A DNA stretch of 64,000 bases, taken from the NCBI RefSeq assembly GCF_900090235.1, contig NZ_LT607750.1, positions 6,088,501-6,152,500 of the forward strand, in the 5' to 3' direction. Numbering within the stretch: position 1 is the stretch's first letter; the number at the start of each line of letters is the position of its first letter. This DNA comes from Micromonospora echinaurantiaca (GTDB taxonomy: Bacteria > Actinomycetota > Actinomycetes > Mycobacteriales > Micromonosporaceae). Position numbers and translations under genes: made by a program. Shown piece after piece: positions 8,832 to 16,085 of the stretch. Under the pieces are notes generated by a model. That model made no database searches and was not told the origin of the DNA. It saw nothing but the letters and a program-made list of their open reading frames with translations.

Positions 8832-10502
8832 ATGCGTGGACGCATCGCAGGCGTATCCGTGCTGGCTGTCCTGGCCGGCTTGACGTTCGGTGTCCCGGCG
8901 CAGGCCGCGGAGGGCGTCCAGACCATCACCCGGGACGGCGTCTCCCTCGTGCACCACCGGGTGGCGAAGCCGAGCACCCCGATGCGAGGGTTCGGCGGCA
9001 CCCGATCCGACTTCGACGGCGACGGCGTCGACGACGTCGCGGCCACCAGTGATCCCCTCAACTACAACCTGCCCGAGAACCCGACGAGTATCGTCTCCGT
9101 GCGCTACTCGTCCGCGCCGCAGGTCGACTACTTCATCGGCACCCTTGCCTCCGACGGTGGCTGCGGCTGCTTCGGCCTGGCCCTGGTGGCGGGGGACTTC
9201 AACGGCGACCGCTACGACGACCTGGCGATCGGCGACCTGGACGAGGTGGACCCGAGGAACAAGACCCACGCTGGCGGGGTCTGGATCATTCCGGGCAGCA
9301 AGGCCGGCCTGGTGGCGGAGTCGGCGATCCACTTCAACCAGAGTTCGCCGGGGCTTCCCGACACCGCGGAGAACTACGACCGGTTCGGCGCCGCGCTGGC
9401 GGCCGGTGACATCAACGGAGACGCCCGCGACGACCTCGCGATCGGCGCGTACGGGGAGTCGGTCGGGAGCAAGGCGGACGCTGGCGCGGTCACCGTCCTG
9501 TTCGGTGGGGCGACCGGCCTCACGACCACCGGCGCCCAGCACCTTCACCAGGACCTGGCAGCGGTGCCCGGGGCGGCCGAGAGCAACGACCAGTTCGGCT
9601 TCTCGCTGGCGATCGGGAAGGTCGACAGCGACCGGTACCAGGACCTGGTCATCGGCGCTCCCCGGGAGAACGACGGCGCGTCCTGGGACGGGACCGGCAT
9701 GGTCACCCTGATGTGGGGCGGGCCGGGTGGGGTGTCGACCACCGGCGCCACCTCGGTCACCGGCGCGGCCGTGGGCCCCGCGACCGGCGACGTCAACACC
9801 ATCCCCTGGTATCTCGGTGAGGTGCTCGCGATCGGCGACGTGAACGGCGACGGGCTCGGCGAGGTGGTCGCCGGCGCGCCGGGCGCGCAGACCCCGCACA
9901 TCAACGGCGGGCTCGTCGCGGTCTTCACCGGCCGCACCGGCGGCCTGTCGGCCAGCGCGGTACGGATCTTCACGCAGCGTACGGCCGGGGTGCCGGGCGA
10001 CCCCGGGGACGACGACCGTTTCGGCGGGGCGCTCGCGATCGGCGACGTGACCCGCGACGGCAAGGCGGACCTGCTCATCGGCGTCCCCGGCGAGGACATC
10101 GGCTCCCAGTCGGAGGCCGGCATGGTCGTCCTGCTCAAGGGCTCCGCCGCCGGGCTGACCGGGACCGGGGCGCAGGGGTTCGACCAGAACCACGCGGTCG
10201 TGCCGGACACCGCCGAGCGCGGGGACAAGTTCGGCGCCTCCGTCGCGGTGCTGAACCTCGACGGCACCGGCGGGCTCGACGCCCTCGTCGGGTCCGTCGG
10301 CGAAGAGGTGAGCGGCGACATCCCCGGATACCCGGGCGGGTCTCTGGTCCCGATCCACGGGGTCCCGCTCCCCGGTTCCCCCGGCGCGCTCACCCCGAAG
10401 AACACCTCGTGGAGCGGCCAGACCATGCGCACCGAGGTCACCTGGCACATGCGGTACGGGCTCCGGATCGCCGGGCCGCAGAGCGGCGGCCCGCTGTTCT
10501 GA
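8832..10502 (+). CDS. Secreted FG-GAP repeat protein (integrin-alpha-like beta-propeller)
   Basis: Exported protein, 556 aa, with a signal peptide (MRGRIAGVSVLAVLAGLTFG, cleavage probably after AQA near residue 26). ATG at 8832 is chosen over an earlier start because the signal peptide begins there and GGGGG lies 8 bp upstream. Seven FG-GAP units with calcium-binding D-x-D-x-D motifs are visible: DFDGDGVDD, DFNGDRYDD, DINGDARDD, KVDSDRYQD, DVNGDGLGE, DVTRDGKAD and a degenerate NLDGTGGLD. This fits one closed seven-bladed propeller. The repeats are linked by phrases such as DTAENYDRFGAALAAGD. Ligand and role unknown; surface adhesion or sugar/phospholipid hydrolase partners are known for the fold. 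Confidence 0.9.
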   Translation: MRGRIAGVSVLAVLAGLTFGVPAQAAEGVQTITRDGVSLVHHRVAKPSTPMRGFGGTRSDFDGDGVDDVAATSDPLNYNLPENPTSIVSVRYSSAPQVDYFIGTLASDGGCGCFGLALVAGDFNGDRYDDLAIGDLDEVDPRNKTHAGGVWIIPGSKAGLVAESAIHFNQSSPGLPDTAENYDRFGAALAAGDINGDARDDLAIGAYGESVGSKADAGAVTVLFGGATGLTTTGAQHLHQDLAAVPGAAESNDQFGFSLAIGKVDSDRYQDLVIGAPRENDGASWDGTGMVTLMWGGPGGVSTTGATSVTGAAVGPATGDVNTIPWYLGEVLAIGDVNGDGLGEVVAGAPGAQTPHINGGLVAVFTGRTGGLSASAVRIFTQRTAGVPGDPGDDDRFGGALAIGDVTRDGKADLLIGVPGEDIGSQSEAGMVVLLKGSAAGLTGTGAQGFDQNHAVVPDTAERGDKFGASVAVLNLDGTGGLDALVGSVGEEVSGDIPGYPGGSLVPIHGVPLPGSPGALTPKNTSWSGQTMRTEVTWHMRYGLRIAGPQSGGPLF

Positions 10503-10540
10503 CGGCCTACACGGCCGGACATGCTGGTTGGACAGCGGCG

Positions 10541-10573
10541 CGCTCGCCAGAGCGGCGCCGAGGGGCCGGTCCC
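10541..10573 (+). repeat. Right direct repeat matching the tRNA-Ser 3' flank
   Basis: CGCTCGCCAGAGC (10541-10553) is identical to 7541-7553, and the following 20 bp are related. It lies 38 bp past the FG-GAP gene. Confidence 0.5.
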
Positions 10574-10595
10574 ACCGCGGGGCCGGCCCCTCGGC
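10557..10595 (+). terminator. Terminator after FG-GAP gene
   Basis: 17-bp stem with one G-U pair (10557-10573 with 10579-10595), loop ACCGC. The stem core resembles the terminator at 7557-7592. Confidence 0.7.
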
Positions 10596-10730
10596 GCACC
10601 GGGCTCGCCTCGGCCGGTGCTGGCCACGTCGTTTCAGAGTGGTGGCGGTATCGACGTGCCCGGGAGCGCCCTATCGGCGGCACGGTGTCGATCATCCCGC
10701 CGCCGGCTGTGGCCGCCTGCCGCGCAGGGG

Positions 10731-10979
10731 CTACCCGCGGGGGCGGGCCCAGCTGACGAAGCGGTCGGTCAGGTCGACCGGGAGCGGGCCCTGGTCGAGC
10801 GCGGCGAGGTGTTCGGCGGCCTCGGCCTGGAGCGTCGCCAGGTAGACGGTCAGCGCCGCCCGGTCGTGCCGGTACTCGCCGAGCAGCCGCAGCTTCGCCG
10901 GCGAGCAGGGCCAGGCGATGCCGCAGGCGGCGCAGCGCCAGGTCGGGCGGGTCGGTGCGTGGTCGCGCCGGCGGTTCAC
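10731..10979 (-). CDS. Small conserved protein with CxxC motif, unknown function
   Basis: 82 aa, cytoplasmic. GTG start at 10979 overlaps the stop of the upstream gene (GTGA), so translation is coupled. The N-terminal part is basic and contains WRCAACGIAWPCSPAKLRLL: cysteines spaced C-x2-C-x6-C suggest metal binding. The rest is a predicted helical segment (LTVYLATLQAEAAEHLAAL). I recall similar short proteins in Micromonospora beside XRE regulators, sometimes labelled flavin reductase without support. No function can be assigned. Confidence 0.7.
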   Translation of the reverse strand: MNRRRDHAPTRPTWRCAACGIAWPCSPAKLRLLGEYRHDRAALTVYLATLQAEAAEHLAALDQGPLPVDLTDRFVSWARPRG

Positions 10980-11269
10980 CACGACCACACCTCGACGGGC
11001 CGGGCCTGGTCGACCCGGACGAGGGCACAGGACTGCCGGATGCGCAGGGTGCCGTCCGGGTGCACCTCGTGGCCGCGTACCTCGGCCCACTCGGCGCCCT
11101 GGAACGGCCCGCGCCCCAGCACCTCGGTGATCAGCAGGGTCAGCGGTCCTTCGCCGGTGCGGTACGCCTCGGCGGGCACCCGGATGGCCACACCGAACGT
11201 GAGCCGGTCCACTGTCGACTTGTTCCGCCGCGCCACCTCGGGCGTCGGTCCGCACACCGCTTCTGCCAC
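10976..11269 (-). CDS. Hypothetical protein, first gene of a two-gene unit
   Basis: 97 aa, not recognised. GTG at 11269 is preferred because AGGAGA lies 6 bp upstream; a GTG two codons earlier is too close to that site. Contains NKSTVDRLTFGVAIRVPAE and PLTLLITEVLGRGPFQGAEW, a predicted beta-rich small domain. Coupled by GTGA to the CxxC protein and divergent from the XRE regulator 113 bp away, which may control it. Confidence 0.65.
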   Translation of the reverse strand: MAEAVCGPTPEVARRNKSTVDRLTFGVAIRVPAEAYRTGEGPLTLLITEVLGRGPFQGAEWAEVRGHEVHPDGTLRIRQSCALVRVDQARPVEVWSW

Positions 11270-11319
11270 GACCACTCTCCTGTCCTACGCGTCGCGTCAC
11301 CCACCTTCCCGTCGGTGGT

Positions 11320-11348
11320 CAGACAGATACAGGGCGTAGCGGTATGGT
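11320..11348 (+). promoter_or_regulatory. Possible promoter of the XRE regulator
   Basis: CAGACA (11320-11325), 17-bp spacer, TATGGT (11343-11348). The start codon would be about 28 bp past the transcription start. It lies in the divergent spacer shared with the two-gene unit on the other strand. Confidence 0.4.
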
Positions 11349-11382
11349 GACCGGATATTCGAGACATCCGATGGGAGGGTCC

Positions 11383-12156
11383 GTGAACGACGCGCTCCGG
11401 GTGGCGCTCGGCGACACCGGGCACACGATCGAATCCCTCGCCGAACGAGTCGGTGTCGACCCGAAGACCGTGAGCCGATGGCTGACCGAGGACCGCATCC
11501 CGCATCCACGGCACCGGGTGGCGGCGGCGGAGGCCCTGCACAAGGACATCTCAGACATCTGGCCGGACACTTCGAGACGTCGTGACCCCATCTGGTTCCG
11601 CCCCTGGCAGGAGATCGAGCGGGAGGCGGTGTCACTGCGCTGGTTCGAGTCGATCGTCCTGCCAGGACTGCTCCAGACCGAGGCGTACGCCCGGGCCGTG
11701 CTCGGCGGCGCCGGGCTGATCCCCCGCGCCGATGTCGAGCGGCACCTGATGGCGCGGCTCGCCCGGCAGGGCGTGCTGAAGCGGGACGACCCGCCGCAGT
11801 TGACAGCCGTGGTGGACGAGGCGGTGCTGCGTCGGCCGGTCGGCGGCCGGGCCACCATGCACGAGCAACTGCGGGCGCTGGTGGCGGCGTGCGCCGAGCC
11901 GCACGTGCGGATCCACGTCGTGCCGTCGACGGTCGGTGCCTACGCCGGCCTGAACGGCCCGTTCGTCATCGCCAACGGTCCCGACCACCGGGTCGCCGGC
12001 TATCTCGACAACCAACTCCAGGGGCAAGTGGTTAGCGACCCGGACGACCTCGCGGCCATGATGGCAGCGTGGGAGAACGTGCGCGGCGAGGCGCTCTCGC
12101 TCTCCCACTGGCAGTCAGTCGACCTGATCAGGGAAGTGGCGGAGACATGGAGCTGA
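11383..12156 (+). CDS. XRE-family helix-turn-helix regulator with DUF5753
   Basis: DNA-binding protein of 257 aa. GTG at 11383 is preferred to two upstream ATGs because GGGAGG lies 6 bp before it. The HTH occupies about residues 1-45 (HTIESLAERVGVDPKTVSRW). The rest is DUF5753, the domain of actinobacterial regulators such as those paired with DUF397 (SLRWFESIVLPGLLQTEAYA, then RIHVVPSTVGAYAGLNGPFV). The stop overlaps the DUF397 start. In Streptomyces such pairs (for example the BldB/WhiJ class) act in development; that role is not shown here. Confidence 0.93.
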   Translation: MNDALRVALGDTGHTIESLAERVGVDPKTVSRWLTEDRIPHPRHRVAAAEALHKDISDIWPDTSRRRDPIWFRPWQEIEREAVSLRWFESIVLPGLLQTEAYARAVLGGAGLIPRADVERHLMARLARQGVLKRDDPPQLTAVVDEAVLRRPVGGRATMHEQLRALVAACAEPHVRIHVVPSTVGAYAGLNGPFVIANGPDHRVAGYLDNQLQGQVVSDPDDLAAMMAAWENVRGEALSLSHWQSVDLIREVAETWS

Positions 12157-12338
12157 ACGGCGCCCGGTGGCGCAAGAGCAGCCGCAGCAGCGGCAACGGC
12201 GGCGCCTGCGTGGAGGTCGCCGACAACCTGCCCGGCGTGGTCGGCGTCCGCGACTCCAAGGACCCGACCGGCCCGGCGCTCGTCTTCGCGCCCGCGGCCT
12301 GGCGGGCGTTCGTCGCGCGCGTCGCCGGGCGGGACTGA
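12147..12338 (+). CDS. DUF397 domain protein
   Basis: 63 aa. ATG at 12147 lies inside the end of the regulator gene (10-bp overlap). The diagnostic DUF397 pattern is complete: WRKSSRSSGNGGACVEVAD, VRDSKDP and a C-terminal PAAWRAFVARV. DUF397 proteins are thought to act with the neighbouring XRE/DUF5753 regulator, by antagonism or as a small partner; the sequence supports only the pairing. Confidence 0.95.
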   Translation: MELNGARWRKSSRSSGNGGACVEVADNLPGVVGVRDSKDPTGPALVFAPAAWRAFVARVAGRD

Positions 12339-12560
12339 CCGGCCGGCCGCCCGCTCCGGCGACGGGCCTCCGCCGTGCCCCGGCTGCGCCGGGGTCGATG
12401 ATGTCCCGAGGCAGCGACGCTCCGCCGGCCCCGGGCCGCACGCCCGGCGGCGGATCCGTCAACGAAGCCGGGGGCACCGCGACTGGAAGGCCGCGATCCC
12501 CGTGCCGCGGGCCGTCGTACACATGTTCCATCCACAGCCTGTGGATGCCGGAGGGTTCGG

Positions 12561-13127
12561 ATGAGTTACCAGCTCAGCGCCGTGGTGGCGGACGCCGCGC
12601 TGCTCGCGGAGCAGACCGCCGAGCTGGACCACGCGGTGCTCGGCGAGTTGCGCCAGGACTTCGCGCTGCTGCCGGTCACCCCGCAGCTGGTGGCGGAGCT
12701 GACCGGCGCGCTGCCGGACTTCTCGGTCGCCGACCGCGATGCCGAGCACCCCTTCCACCTGGTCCTCTCGCCGGCGCTGAGCGAGGTGCTGGCGCGCTGG
12801 TCGCGGCAGGGGCCGGTGGCCTACCTGGAAGCGGAGTTCTTCGGGGGCGCCGGCTACCAGTCGGCGGCGGTCTGGCTCGGCGGCACGCTCAGCTGGGGCC
12901 CGCGGCTCGACACGGTCTTCGACGGACCGCGAGCGGAGTGGCCGCTCAACGCGGCGCTGCTTCGGCTGGGCGCGGAGCCCGGCGCGTGGATCGACCCGTT
13001 CGCGGAACTGGGGCTGCACGTGGAGCGGAGCGCCGAGGGTTGGCTGGCGCACGGGCGGCGGCGATTGAGCGCCGACTACTGGGACGAGCTGGCCGAGGAG
13101 TGGGAAGACCGGCAATCTTCCGGCTAG
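12561..13127 (+). CDS. Hypothetical protein, unknown function
   Basis: 188 aa, acidic, cytoplasmic (no signal or membrane segment). ATG at 12561 with GGAGGG seven bp upstream. The first half is helical (AALLAEQTAELDHAVLGELR). A middle part, AYLEAEFFGGAGYQSAAVWL, and PLNAALLRLGAEPGAWIDPF resemble the layout of small immunity-type or SMI1-like proteins, but I do not recognise the family. Followed 45 bp later by a secreted protein gene on the same strand. Confidence 0.75.
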   Translation: MSYQLSAVVADAALLAEQTAELDHAVLGELRQDFALLPVTPQLVAELTGALPDFSVADRDAEHPFHLVLSPALSEVLARWSRQGPVAYLEAEFFGGAGYQSAAVWLGGTLSWGPRLDTVFDGPRAEWPLNAALLRLGAEPGAWIDPFAELGLHVERSAEGWLAHGRRRLSADYWDELAEEWEDRQSSG

Positions 13128-13172
13128 CAGCAACCTGAACGCCCCGGTCCCGTTGGAGACCCGGGGGATTCC

Positions 13173-13700
13173 ATGAAATTGCGACAATTCGCCTTCCTTG
13201 CGGTGCTGCTGACGGCTGCCTCCGTGGCCGGCAGCGGCGTCCATCCAGATAGGTCGGTCAGCGGTCGACCGGCCGGCGCGGTGCAGGTCGTCGGCCTCGA
13301 CGGGCTGCCCGACATCGAGTTCGGCGACACCGAGAGCGAGCTGACCCGGCGGGGCATCCTGCGTACCGACGTCATGGCCTGCGGCCCGACGCTGGCCGGG
13401 CACGAGACGGTCAGCCCGGTCTTCGCCGAGGACCGGCTGGTGCTGCTCTGGCTCGGTGAGCCGGCACGCACCCCGGAGGGCGTCACCGCCGGCACCCCGG
13501 TCGAGCAGGTCCGGGCCCACTACCCGGCGGCCGTCCGACTGCGCGCTCCACAGGGGACGTACCGGTTCGACGGCCTGCTCGCCCGCCGCGGCGACCGCGC
13601 GTACCTCTTCCTGCACGACGGCCGTACGGTCCGCAAGATAATCACCGGCTACGCCGACTGGGCCCAACGCCTCTTCACCGAAGGCCACGACCCCTGCTGA
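13173..13700 (+). CDS. Small secreted protein, unknown function
   Basis: 175 aa with an N-terminal signal peptide (MKLRQFAFLAVLLTAASVAG). GGGGGA precedes the ATG. Two cysteines (CGPT near 70 and the C-terminal C175) could pair. The body LDGLPDIEFGDTESELTRRG resembles the repeated start of small exported actinobacterial proteins in which a calculated value is compared with thresholds (YjgB-like), but this is weak. Followed by a long palindrome acting as terminator. Confidence 0.75.
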   Translation: MKLRQFAFLAVLLTAASVAGSGVHPDRSVSGRPAGAVQVVGLDGLPDIEFGDTESELTRRGILRTDVMACGPTLAGHETVSPVFAEDRLVLLWLGEPARTPEGVTAGTPVEQVRAHYPAAVRLRAPQGTYRFDGLLARRGDRAYLFLHDGRTVRKIITGYADWAQRLFTEGHDPC

Positions 13701-13715
13701 CGTCCCGGCACCCCC

Positions 13716-13776
13716 GTTGATCATGAGGTTGGCGGCGGTCACGGAGATCGACATCGCCGCCAACCTCATGATCAAC
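13716..13776. repeat. 22-bp inverted repeat, Micromonospora-type intergenic palindrome
   Basis: Perfect 22-bp arms (13716-13737 and 13755-13776, beginning GTTGATCATGAGGTTGGC) around a 17-bp loop. I recall this palindrome as abundant in Micromonospora intergenic regions. Here it could terminate transcription from 13173-13700 before the NACHT gene. Confidence 0.8.
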
Positions 13777-13812
13777 GTTGTGCGAGTGGACGGCGGACGG
13801 TAGAGACGACGC

Positions 13813-15978
13813 ATGCGTGGGGTGAGCAGGGTCGTCCTGTCGGTGGTCGGCGTGGCGTTGCTGGGGGTTGCCACCAACGTCGCCACCGGCGCGCTGCCGG
13901 CGGGCTGGTCGCCGTACCTCTGGCTGGCCTGGCCCCTGCTCATCCTCCTGGTGCTGGTCCTGGTCGCGGTGGAGGTCCGCGCGGCGCGCGAGCCACGCGA
14001 GGCGACGCCGGCCGGGGCCGCGCGGGCCCGCCGGGTGCTGCTGGAACGGGTACGCCGCTACTGGGTGACCAGCGTCCTGGACCGCTCGCTGCACGAGGAG
14101 ATCCGGATCGAGCTGGGCATCACGGCGACCGCCCACGACCGCCGGCACCCGTGGACGGTACGGGCCAGCCACCGGGACGGGTTCAGCGGCGTCCTCGACG
14201 CCCGGACGTCCATGGCGGCGCTCTTCGACCAGCTCGACCGCGCGGTGGTGATCCTCGGCGCGCCGGGCGCCGGCAAGACGACGACCCTGCTGGAACTCGC
14301 CCGTGACCTGCTCGACCGGGCCGAGGCCGATCCGGAGGCGCCGATCCCGGTGGTGCTCAACCTCGCCTCCTGGGCCACCCACCGCCGGCCGCTCGCCCGC
14401 TGGCTGGTCGACCAGCTCACCGAGCGGTACGGCATCCCGCCCGAGCAGGGGTCGGCCTGGGTGACGGCCGGCGAGATCCTGCCCCTGCTCGACGGCCTGG
14501 ACGAGGTGACCGAGGAGCACCGGGACGCCTGCGCCCGGGCGATCGCCGACTACCACGCCGGCCAGCCGCTCACCCCGCTCGCCGTCTGCTGCCGCAGCGC
14601 CGAGTACGAGCGGCTCGGCACCGGTCTGCCGGTCTACGGCACGGTCACCATCCAGCCCCTCGGCCGAGCGCAGATCGAGCGGTACGCGGAGGCGGCCGGG
14701 CTGGCCGGGCTGCGGGCCGCGCTCGCCGCCGACCCGCAGCTGTGGGACCTGGCCGACTCGCCGCTGCTGCTCAGCATCATGGCCCTCGCGTACGCCGACG
14801 GCGCGGCGTCCACACCGGACGCGGCCGGCTCCGGACGACAACGGCTCTTCGCCCGGTACGTCGAGACGATGCTGCACCGCCGGCCACACCCGCACTACCC
14901 GCCCGCGCGGATCACCGCCTGGCTGACCACCCTCGCCCGTGAACTCCGGGACCGCGGGCAGACGGTCTTCGTGCTCGACCTGATCGACGAGGCCTGGTCA
15001 CCGCGACCCGGCCGGATCGCGACGACGTCGCGGCTCGCGCGGATCGCCAGCCTCGTCGCGGTGGGCGCGGTGCTCGGCGTCGCCGGTTGGTGGCTGGCCG
15101 ACCCGCCCAGCCGGGCCGCCATCGGCGGCATGGTGGTCCTGGCCGGGTTCCTGTACGCCGTGCACTACCGCAATCTGCGGCTGCTGGCCTACCTGCTGCG
15201 CCGGCAACCTGAGGACCTGGGCGGTTACGGCTGGTTGACGGGTTCGCTGATGAGCGCGGCGACCGCGGTGCGGGTTGAACGGCCAACCGTGGCCGCCATC
15301 GGAGCGCTCTCCGTCGCCGTCGGGGCGCTCTCCGCCCTGCCGGACGCCGCCGACCTGACCTGGACCGCGGGCATCGGCTACGGCACCGGCTTCTTCCTCG
15401 CCGCCCTCGCCGCCTTCGCCGCGCAGGACAGCGCCCACGTGCTGCTGTTCCTCCGCCCACCCCCACTCGCGGCGGACCGACGCGAGGTACCCAGCCCGCT
15501 TCTGCGCCGCCGGCTGGCCTTCGTCTCGCGCCGGCTGGCGCCCCTCGGGCTGACCGCCGGCGCCCTGGCGGCAGCCGCCGCCGCCCCGCTGACCGGCGTG
15601 GGCGACGCGGCCCGGTTCGGGGCGCTGCTCGGCGCTGGCGCGATGCTGGTGGTGCTGGCCCTGGTGGCGCTCACGCCGGTCGCGGAGCAGTGGCTGGTCC
15701 GGCGGAGCCTCGCCCGTCGCCAGGTGCTGCCGTACCCGCTGCTGCCGTTCCTCAACTTCGCGGTGCAGTGCCTCTTCCTGCGCCAGGTCGGCGACGGCTA
15801 CATCTTCGTGCACCGGGAACTGCTGGACCACTTCGCGGCCGGGCCGGAGCCGATCCCCCACCAGCCGGCGAACCCAGCGACCCAGCCTGAGGCCGCGGCT
15901 TCTCAGCCTGAGGCCGCGGCCACCAAGCCGGCGGGGCCGGCGGCCGAGGCGGTCGCGGAGGGGCGGGCGACCGGCTGA
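13813..15978 (+). CDS. Membrane-anchored NACHT-domain STAND NTPase
   Basis: 721 aa. Two N-terminal membrane segments (about 7-26 and 34-53), then a NACHT ATPase: Walker A GAPGAGKT at 149-156, Walker B PLLDGLDEV at 224-232, sensor-like CCRSAEY at 259-265. After a helical region (LWDLADSPLLLSIMAL) come about six further membrane segments between 405 and 625, and finally a short winged-helix-like end (FLRQVGDGYIFVHRELLDHFA, 655-675). The tail has two 17-bp direct repeats encoding QPEAA-rich sequence. STAND NTPases switch on ligand binding; some bacterial NACHT proteins defend against phage. The sensor is unclear and no nuclease or other known effector is fused. Start codon has no strong ribosome site. 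Confidence 0.85.
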   Translation: MRGVSRVVLSVVGVALLGVATNVATGALPAGWSPYLWLAWPLLILLVLVLVAVEVRAAREPREATPAGAARARRVLLERVRRYWVTSVLDRSLHEEIRIELGITATAHDRRHPWTVRASHRDGFSGVLDARTSMAALFDQLDRAVVILGAPGAGKTTTLLELARDLLDRAEADPEAPIPVVLNLASWATHRRPLARWLVDQLTERYGIPPEQGSAWVTAGEILPLLDGLDEVTEEHRDACARAIADYHAGQPLTPLAVCCRSAEYERLGTGLPVYGTVTIQPLGRAQIERYAEAAGLAGLRAALAADPQLWDLADSPLLLSIMALAYADGAASTPDAAGSGRQRLFARYVETMLHRRPHPHYPPARITAWLTTLARELRDRGQTVFVLDLIDEAWSPRPGRIATTSRLARIASLVAVGAVLGVAGWWLADPPSRAAIGGMVVLAGFLYAVHYRNLRLLAYLLRRQPEDLGGYGWLTGSLMSAATAVRVERPTVAAIGALSVAVGALSALPDAADLTWTAGIGYGTGFFLAALAAFAAQDSAHVLLFLRPPPLAADRREVPSPLLRRRLAFVSRRLAPLGLTAGALAAAAAAPLTGVGDAARFGALLGAGAMLVVLALVALTPVAEQWLVRRSLARRQVLPYPLLPFLNFAVQCLFLRQVGDGYIFVHRELLDHFAAGPEPIPHQPANPATQPEAAASQPEAAATKPAGPAAEAVAEGRATG

Positions 15979-16085
15979 AACGCCCGCCTCCGCCCGGCTG
16001 GTCGATGGATTGCCGAAGATCATCCTCCGTGGAATCATCTCCACGCCCGCGCAGTCGCCGCGTGGCGTCTCATGGGGGAGTTGAG

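Noticed and set aside
7593..10595. Active integrative element
   Set aside because: No integrase, excisionase or replication gene between the repeats, and the repeat barely enters the tRNA. Kept only as a possible remnant.
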